21,103 nt of DNA, from NCBI RefSeq assembly GCF_000003815.2, contig NW_023365747.1:20340-41442 (forward strand), given 5' to 3'. Every line of letters starts with the position of its first letter. Position 1 is the first letter of the stretch. The notes beneath the pieces are model-generated. The model ran no database searches, had not been told where the DNA came from, and saw only the letters and a list, made by a program, of their open reading frames with translations. Below are positions 1 through 7,000 of the stretch, in pieces. Position numbers and translations under genes: made by a program. This DNA is from Branchiostoma floridae (Eukaryota; Chordata; Leptocardii; Amphioxiformes; Branchiostomatidae).

Positions 1-116
1 CCGTATATTTCTTGTTCCCATGGCCATATATACATTATTTTATGCCAAAATATTGCATTCTGCGATCTTAACTTATCAAAGCACACTGTATTTCGGTAGC
101 TTTCATCCTTTATTAA

Positions 117-156
117 GGTTATTCCGGGTTATTCCGGGTTATTCCGGGTTATTCCG
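117..156. repeat. Four-copy 10-bp tandem repeat
   Basis: The decamer GGTTATTCCG occurs four times in perfect tandem and then ends in CTAAATACCC. It is a simple minisatellite with no coding content. Confidence 0.9.
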
Positions 157-342
157 CTAAATACCCGGACCCGTCAACGCTATCGCAAAATGAACCGTGC
201 GATTTAACGACAACTCCTCAAATGTTACATGACCAGTGTTTTACTGCAAATCAAGAAACATTTTCCTTTCCTAGACTTTGCTAATGAGCGCTGCAATGTT
301 TTCTGTACGAGTAGAGGTCATGGATAAACAGTATTCTTACAA

Positions 343-457
343 CGTTTATTTGAAGGGCTAAGAAGGGCTGAGAATTGTCGTAAAAACGCACGGTACATTG
401 CGTTTATTTGAAGGGCTGAGAAGGGCTGAGAATTGTCGTAAAAACGCACGGTACATT
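343..457. repeat. 57-bp tandem duplication
   Basis: Positions 343-399 and 401-457 are nearly identical copies beginning CGTTTATTTGAAGGGCT and ending ACGGTACATT; they differ at one position by eye. Each copy contains a smaller GAAGGGCT(A/G)A doublet. The duplication creates a short minus-strand open frame, which I take to be an artefact. Confidence 0.9.
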
Positions 458-508
458 TTGCGACCATAGCAGACCCATCCAAGGACGAACCATTAAACCG
501 GGCACAAA

Positions 509-532
509 GCCGGGCGCCTTCGGCGCCCCGGC
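509..532. repeat. GC-rich hairpin followed by AAAAATT
   Basis: GCCGGGCGCC (509-518) pairs with GGCGCCCCGGC (522-532) with one bulged C. The hairpin is preceded by AAA and followed by AAAAATTG. A second hairpin with the same flanks but a different stem lies at 2186-2205, so both probably belong to one repeat family with a compensatory, structure-conserving stem. Confidence 0.6.
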
Positions 533-562
533 AAAAATTGATGTAAAGCTGGCTACTCATCA

Positions 563-597
563 TAAGCTGAGATTATAGTACTAAGCTGAGATTATAG
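563..597. repeat. 16-bp direct repeat pair
   Basis: TAAGCTGAGATTATAG is present at 563-578 and again at 582-597, separated by TAC. It is followed by short ATATGAC/GTATGAC variants up to about 632. Confidence 0.85.
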
Positions 598-770
598 CAA
601 TTCTATATGACGTATATGACACGTGTATGACATGTGGAGATGCAACATGTATATGTGTTCACAAATTATTTGGATTGCGAATTATCTGTTACACATTATT
701 GAAGTCTAGGGAAAGATTCACTGCATTATGCTTAAAGATAAAGGTTGAAAAAGAGACCATGGCATCTTAC

Positions 771-825
771 CTGGCAATATCAGCGAGGTCATCACTAGCA
801 CAGACACCAAACCTTGCCACTCCAT
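771..825 (-). CDS. Putative first coding exon with a signal peptide (partial gene)
   Basis: On the minus strand an ATG at 825-823 in good context (AGAATGG) opens 18 codons that read like a secretory signal: a short polar start (MEWQG), a hydrophobic core (LVSVLVMTSLILP) and a small residue at the junction. The frame ends exactly at a strong splice donor, CCAG|GTAAGA (donor G at 770), in phase 1. No second exon could be recognised between 770 and the window edge, so the rest of the gene would lie to the left. The alternative is a chance ORF with a chance donor; nothing else supports it. I do not recognise a family. Confidence 0.33.
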
Positions 826-1140
826 TCTGGTCCTTTCTCACGCCTTCTTTTCGTCAATAAACTTTAGATCCGGAATGTCCGTGTACAAAAAGAAGTTTTT
901 CTATAAATTCGGTTGTTTTGTCCGATGGTGAGTTTCTCTATTGTTCTACTGCTCTGTTTAGGGCTTAAAATGTGTTGTTATGTGCGCGGGGGTTGTTGGG
1001 ATGAGACTTTTAAATGCGAGGCAGTTAAACTGTCACCGTTATCTCGTACACACGTCACGGGGGACGTAGTTTATGACCAAAGGGGAATGGTGGCTTAATG
1101 AGATTTAGACGCAGAGATGATAGCATGGGATGTTAGAAGG

Positions 1141-1205
1141 CCCTTATCAAGCCATGGTGGTCAGGGTGGTTGACCCGAAGGTACTGAGTTCGAATCCCAG
1201 AAAGT
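1141..1205 (+). repeat. tRNA-derived SINE head
   Basis: An A-box-like stretch (TGGTGGTCAGGGTGG, 1155-1169) is followed at tRNA spacing by a good B box in GAGTTCGAATCCCAG (1186-1200). The sequence between (TGACCCGAAGGTACT) resembles the anticodon arm seen in many invertebrate SINEs. No acceptor stem closes around it, so it is not a functional tRNA gene. The SINE body and tail are not clear, and a MITE begins 34 bp downstream. Confidence 0.55.
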
Positions 1206-1238
1206 TCCCTTTGTTGTGCAAATAACATTATGTCTAAT

Positions 1239-1477
1239 GGTGGACTCTCAGTGCACTTTGGGCAACGGTGCGGCACTGTAGGGTTCGTTCACTGCGGCAC
1301 GCCTTTGCTATTTTCACGAATTTTGATAATTTAGATATTGCACAATACGTTGAAGTATGACTTAGAAGACAACAAAATTGAACGTTAGAAAATTCGTCCT
1401 TTATCTTTCAAATTCGTTGAGTCATCTACGAACCCCGCAGTGACGCACAGGTGCCGCAAGTGCAGCGAGAGTCCACC
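1239..1477. mobile_element. MITE A: 239-bp palindromic element
   Basis: The left end reads GGTGGACTCTCAGTGCACTT and the right end, reverse complemented, reads GGTGGACTCTCGCTGCACTT. Similarity continues inward for about 50 bp (GGCAC...GGGTTCGT). The interior is AT-rich and non-coding, as expected for a non-autonomous DNA transposon. Its core, around AGTATGACTTAGAAGACAAC, resembles the core of MITE B, so the two are related. The target-site duplication is not clear and the superfamily is not assigned. Confidence 0.7.
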
Positions 1478-1751
1478 TTTACTCGATTCGGGTTTAATTG
1501 CGTACCTAGCTTTGGGACGTCCGCTCAGATGGGGCGGAAGTTTTATGATAGTGACACCTCGACCACGTTAAAAGGTCCAACCCTCCTGGATAACTTACCA
1601 CACACTAACCGTGAGATAAAACAAGAAATCTTTTTAAAAAAGCTGTGCCTTGCCGCGTATTTTATGTTATTTTGGTAAGTTAGACTAGATTCTACGCTTA
1701 AAAATCCCGAGCTCCACATGATGCCCCCCCCTCATTATCATAATTTATGTC

Positions 1752-1908
1752 NNNNNNNNNNNNNNNNNNNNNNNNNNNNNNNNNNNNNNNNNNNNNNNNN
1801 NNNNNNNNNNNNNNNNNNNNNNNNNNNNNNNNNNNNNNNNNNNNNNNNNNNNNNNNNNNNNNNNNNNNNNNNNNNNNNNNNNNNNNNNNNNNNNNNNNNN
1901 NNNNNNNN
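1752..1908. other. Assembly gap (157 N)
   Basis: Run of undetermined bases. Open frames crossing it are meaningless. Confidence 0.99.
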
Positions 1909-3045
1909 CCACATACAGTAACATGCGTCTAGAAGAGCGTTTTAATACTCGCCTGGAATGTACCATTGTCTAACTAAGCCATGAATGCCTTCTTCTCTTG
2001 TATGTTCTTTGAAATGATGTAAAAAAAAAATGAAAACAGTGAAAAAACGTCTTGTCTCTCTTGTCTAGTTTTCTTTCTTTTTTGATTTTGTTATACCCCC
2101 ATTAAAAACGGGCCTTTGGAAGGGGCTTTGGAAGGGCTGGGTTAAAAGGTCCGTCCATTGATCCATGGAAAAAAGCTGGCGTAAAGCCTTGCCTGGCGGC
2201 AAGGCAAAAATTTAGGAATTATAAAACTTAACGAGCACACCATGATCACCACCTTCAAATTCTTTGGTCGTACAGTAAGCCAGTTTAAAATCATGAAGGC
2301 AGACCGAATGAGCCCAGTCTGGATACAATTAAGTAAAGCACTGGCAAGCTACTTACATTTCTTTCAAGTGAAATAAGACAAAAATAAAGCATGTCATGGG
2401 ATAGGCTATTTTATCAATACAATTTCTGGTGGCGGCTTTACTATTCACTTGATTTGAAATAAAAACTATTTAATTGAAGCTGTTTCATCTTTTAATTGGC
2501 AGGAAAAGTTATGTTATTCACGCCTTTCGTACTTCAAGCTAAACGAAGATATTACATGCAAGCATTTTGCATTGAAAGCTATTGTATTCACATTAATTAT
2601 AATAAAAACTATTGGATTCGCAGTATTCGTAGTGATTACTATTTTTATTCCTATGACACACAGCAACGTAGCAAATTTTGTAGTTACTGCCTTTCCGAAT
2701 TTAGAGTGATACATAGTCAGCTCTGAGACTCAATTCGTCGCCGCATCCTCATAGCTTACTCTCCTCTCTCTTACAAACGCATATCCCAGTGACACCTGAG
2801 ACTACGTCAGTCTTTGTCTGTAACAGAAGTTTAGGAAAACATGTCTATAAATAGCCTGAACTAGGAAGGTAACATTCGCAAGCAAAAACATAATGTTTAC
2901 CATAAACATGGCATGCATATCCTTACAACATAAAGTACTGCTCTATTCAATCTGTCAAAATTCATGAAGAAATATGGTGACCAGACCTTTTTTCTGTCAC
3001 CTGCTACATGATTTAATCAAACACATCAGAGTGTGTGTGTTCAGG
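1909..3045. other. AT-rich stretch without a recognised gene
   Basis: I see no convincing exon here. Contents: poly-A and poly-T tracts near 2020-2090; a perfect hairpin GCCTTGCC-TGGC-GGCAAGGC at 2186-2205 followed by AAAAATTT, which mirrors the hairpin at 509-532; an ATG-led stretch at 2241-2273 running into a donor-like ACA|GTAAGC, too short to call; and short complementary open frames on both strands at 2496-2726 that look like AT-rich noise. Confidence 0.6.
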
Positions 3046-3291
3046 CCCTCTTTCCACTAGACGGCGATAGCACTGCGCTCTCACTGCGATCTAAATAGGA
3101 TATTTGTATCCTTAGCTTTTACACTGGGTATATCATACAAAATGTAAAAGTATGACTGAGAAGACAGCAAAACACATAAAGTGTAAAAAGATTGGTTTCT
3201 TTTCTATAACGTTACAATTCGTTGAAGGATATGTCAAATTTTAGCTCGCAGAGAGAGCGCGGTGAGAGCGCCGTCCTAGGGGAAATGGGGT
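3046..3291. mobile_element. MITE B: ~245-bp inverted-repeat element
   Basis: The left end TTTCCACTAGACGGCG (from 3051) matches the right end read backwards, TTTCCCCTAGGACGGCG (3285 leftward). Similarity continues through the CTGCGCTCTC / CGCGCTCTC tracts for about 45 bp. The AT-rich core shares the AAGTATGACT-AGAAGACA block with MITE A. It is a non-autonomous DNA transposon of unassigned superfamily. Confidence 0.7.
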
Positions 3292-3800
3292 ATAAGTAAC
3301 CACTGTGCGGGTTATTTACGTTATTTGAAGAAGAAGAAAGGCGAGAGAAAAGAAAAAAAAATTGGATGTTTATCAAACCTCCCAAAATTTTCTTTCGCAA
3401 ATAACGCAGGATTATCACCTTCCTTTGGGTAAAATAAGCGTGTATAGGTAAAATACATTGATCTTTAAGCCAAATCCGTTTAATTCCATGGTATTGAATT
3501 CTATGATATATTATTTTATTTTCCGTTAATCCGATATGTCACGTCTAGAATTTACGTCTAGAATTTACAAGTATATATTGTAATGTATAATTTTGGTGCA
3601 AAAACTAATAATTTGTAATCGATTATGATGATTTGTGTATCATGAATTAGACCACAAAAGACAATAAATCTAGAAAAGTTATCTCAAATATTGCGTGAGG
3701 GTATAGGGTCTCCGGACTCTTGTTTCATATTTTCCCGCCTGCTCCTATATTCCTGCATTGATTAAAGAATGAGAAACTGACCAACTTTGGCCTTATAGAC
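3292..3800. other. Intergenic AT-rich DNA
   Basis: No gene is seen. There is a polypurine run at 3329-3361 and a small direct repeat ACGTCTAGAATTT at about 3541-3567. The interval lies downstream of the FABP-like gene's polyadenylation signal. Confidence 0.5.
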
Positions 3801-3806
3801 TTTATT
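3801..3806 (-). terminator. Polyadenylation signal AATAAA for the FABP-like gene
   Basis: On the minus strand AATAAA occurs within GAATAAAGTCTATAAGGCC, about 220 bp downstream of the proposed stop codon at 4031-4029. It is the first canonical signal after that stop, which supports the gene ending here rather than in a further downstream exon. Confidence 0.5.
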
Positions 3807-3956
3807 CAAGCAAAAAAAAAGGAAAAATACATTACCCATTTGCGGGAGGTGGTGGGTTGGAAATGGAGGAGAGAGCAGTTGGGACGTCTGGACGCGTGAA
3901 GAACCGAAGAGAGAATGAGGGAGCCAGTGGGAGGTGACCGCCCACGTGGGACAGGA

Positions 3957-4013
3957 GCGAGACTAGTGGGAGACTAGGAGCGAGACTGCGAGACTAGGAG
4001 CGAGACTAGGAGC
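3957..4013. repeat. Short purine-rich tandem repeat in the 3' UTR
   Basis: Imperfect copies of GAGACTAGGAGC and GCGAGACT run from about 3957 to 4013 within a G-rich plus-strand tract (3840-4020). On the transcribed minus strand this is a pyrimidine-rich 3' UTR segment. Confidence 0.75.
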
Positions 4014-4028
4014 GGTGCCCGACAGTAA

Positions 4029-7000
4029 TTACAGAAAATGACCTCTGTGTGACATTTTCCCACAATTGAGTACTCTACAAACGTTAAAAAGAAACGAGCC
4101 TGTTGCACTCACAAGTATCATCTTATCACCCTGTAGCTCACGGACAGTGATGTTTTTCGCTCCGTTTGGAGCTGTCTCGTGGAATATCAGCTTGTTCCCC
4201 TCCTTAGTTGTAAATTTCTTCAGATCATAAAGAAAATGAAAAAAAAAAGAAGTTGACTTAATATACAGTAAAAGTCGCTTAATTGCACAACCCATTTGCC
4301 AATGCATTTCTTTCAAATATCCGAATGATGCAACAAAGTGAAGTTATCTAGCAGGACCGCACCACCACGGGAGTTTGAGATTTCGTGCAATAAACGGAAG
4401 TGTTCGTTTATCCGTTGTGCAATTAACTGGTTTCTACTGTTTATTTTTTATTTTATTCGCATTCGTTTTTCGAGCATTGGACAAGAAGCTCACAAAGAGC
4501 TTCTGGAGGTCTTCTGCTCTAACAATGCACATACAATGACACACAAAAGTAACAAAATTGAGATTATAACGAAACGTATAACTTAAGATGACATGAACAT
4601 AAACGTCATTTTGCAACATAAGAATAACATAAATACTAACAACAAAAACGGGCTAAAGCGCATACAAGGCTGGCATTACCAATCAATTTCAAATCAGATT
4701 AAGTAAATCTTCCGGTCATTTTGATGAAATTGAAAACATAGTCAAAGATGTTACAATTTATCGAGTGTGGAAGGAAAGGGCTGCCCATAGTGAGAAGGGT
4801 GCATTAAGTATTGTCAGATGAGTTAAGGGGGTCAGGCGAGAGTAATTCTGCTAGGTTTAAACGGGATATGGAGTGCAACATATGAATCCTTTCGCTATTG
4901 TATAGTTCGCAGTGCAACAAGTAGTGCTCAGTTGTCTCGTTTGAATTCCCGCATTCACAAGTAGGGCTAGTTATACAATGGTGTTTGAATAGGTGTGAGT
5001 TAAGCTGGCTGAAGTCGAGTCTGAGTCTAGTCAAGTGAACTGCAGGGCGTCCGTGGCCATGGGAGTAGTGGGTGTGTTTGGGCGGGCTGTCAAAGAAAGA
5101 CTCTAGTTCTCTTTTAAAAATACTAATAGATGGTGATGTTTTGGCGGACAAAGGAAGTTGACTCCAGGAGAAAACTGCGGCAGGTAAGAAGGATCTTTTG
5201 TACTTTTCGGTTCTTAGGGCAATAGGGAGGTAGTTCTGGTCATCTCGAAGGCCATAAGGGGTGGAATCACGGATAAGTGGAGGTACCAGTTCATGGAGAT
5301 AATTTGGTGCAGAGCCACTGGCCATTTTATAGAAGTGAATAAGTACATGCTTTTCCCGTCTGGTGGCAAGTGTGTCCCAACCGACCTCCGTTAAGATGCG
5401 GCTGTGATTCGTCCCCCTTAGTGCACCCGTGCAGACCTTAGCCGCGGACACCTGTACTGATTCGAGTGAGTCAGAGTCTTTCTTAAGAATACCGCACCAG
5501 GCGACGTTGGCATACTCAATCAAGGGACGTATCATGGCTTTGTACAGAGTCTCGAGTGTTTTCCGTGGGACAAAGCAAGAAATTCTTTTCAGTAGATTTA
5601 TGCGTTTCATTGCTTTCGTCACCAGGATTGAGACGTGAAGTGACCATGATAGGTCTCTAGTGAGATGTAGGCCAAGGTGTTTGTGGGATTCGACTTCAGT
5701 GAGCTGAACACCTTTAAAGTATAGGGGGGGATGTCGAACTTTGTTTTTCTTCAAGGAGAACGTCATCAATACTGTTTTTTGGGGATTGAATGTAACAAGC
5801 CACTGAGCAGCCCATTCCGAAACTGAGGTGAGATCACGGTTTAACCTGTCCGCTGAGGCAACAGGGTCAGTAATTATCTCTAGTAGTGCAGTATCATCCG
5901 CAAAAAGGCGGGAGTCTGTTAATAAGTCATCAACAATATCATTTATAAATACAAGAAAAAGTAAGGGGCCAAGGAGGGATCCCTGAGGAACACCTGCATT
6001 GATAGGTAGCCATTCAGAGCACACTCCATTGATGACGACTCTTTGCCTTCGGTTATTTAAGTACGACTCTATCCATGCCAACAGAGACCCAGTGACTCCA
6101 AGTTGTCGTAGTTTAAAGAGTAAGCCGGTGTGCCAAACCTTATCAAAGGCTTTGGAAATATCAAGGAAGACTGCGCGGGTTTCAAGTCCTTGGTCAAGCG
6201 CTTGATGAATTTTGTGAACAAGGTATGTTAAGGAGTTGACGGTAGAATCTCCAAGGGCGAACCCGGCGTTACGATCAGTAAGAAGCTTGTTTTGGTGGAA
6301 GTACGAGGAAAGTGAGCTGTGAACTACTCGTTCCAAAACTTTGGATACACAACATAGGAGGGATATGGGTCTGTAGTTTTCCTTTGACTGCTTGTCGCCT
6401 TTCTTATGTACAGGCACTACGTTCGAGCATTTCCAAATGTCCGGGAAGCACCCGTGTTGTATGGAGATATTGAATAATTTTGATAGTGGATTAGCCAATG
6501 ATGGGGCGACGTTTTTTAAAAGCCTGTTACCAAGACCATCAGGACCTGTGGCCTTGTTAACATCAAGGTTACACAAAATTTCATAAACTTCAGAGGGGGA
6601 GCAGATAATGCAGTCGATGACCGTGTCAGTTCTAGTTGTAAACAAGGGAAGAGAGGCGCCTGTTGTGTCAAGATTTGATTGAGAAGCGAAGTAACAATTA
6701 AAGACATTGGCCTTGGTCTTAGTCTTGTCGTCCGTAATAGTAAATTCATCTTCGACTAAGGGTGGTAATGTTCGATCTATCTTACCCATGAATATTTCTT
6801 TAGAGACGGACCACCACTTTTTTGGGTTCGAGGATGGATTTGCCAGGTCGAGACAAAGGCCGAGTCTGTGGTTGTGCTTCGCCTTTCTGATTAACTTTGT
6901 ACAACTATTACGGATATGCTTGAACGTGTTGTATATCTCTGGCCTGTTAGTTTTCTTGTATTTACGGTACATTCGTTTCTTCTTCCTTAGCATTTGTCTA

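Noticed and set aside
913-1098. Signal-peptide-like plus-strand frame (MVSFSIVLLLCLGL)
   Set aside because: Hydrophobic start only; no donor or continuing coding signal, and the ATG context is weak.
2536-2600. Last exon of the FABP-like gene (minus strand, ending LKYERRE)
   Set aside because: The splice phase does not match the GTGAGT donor after exon 4, and the surrounding sequence is AT-rich with open frames on both strands.
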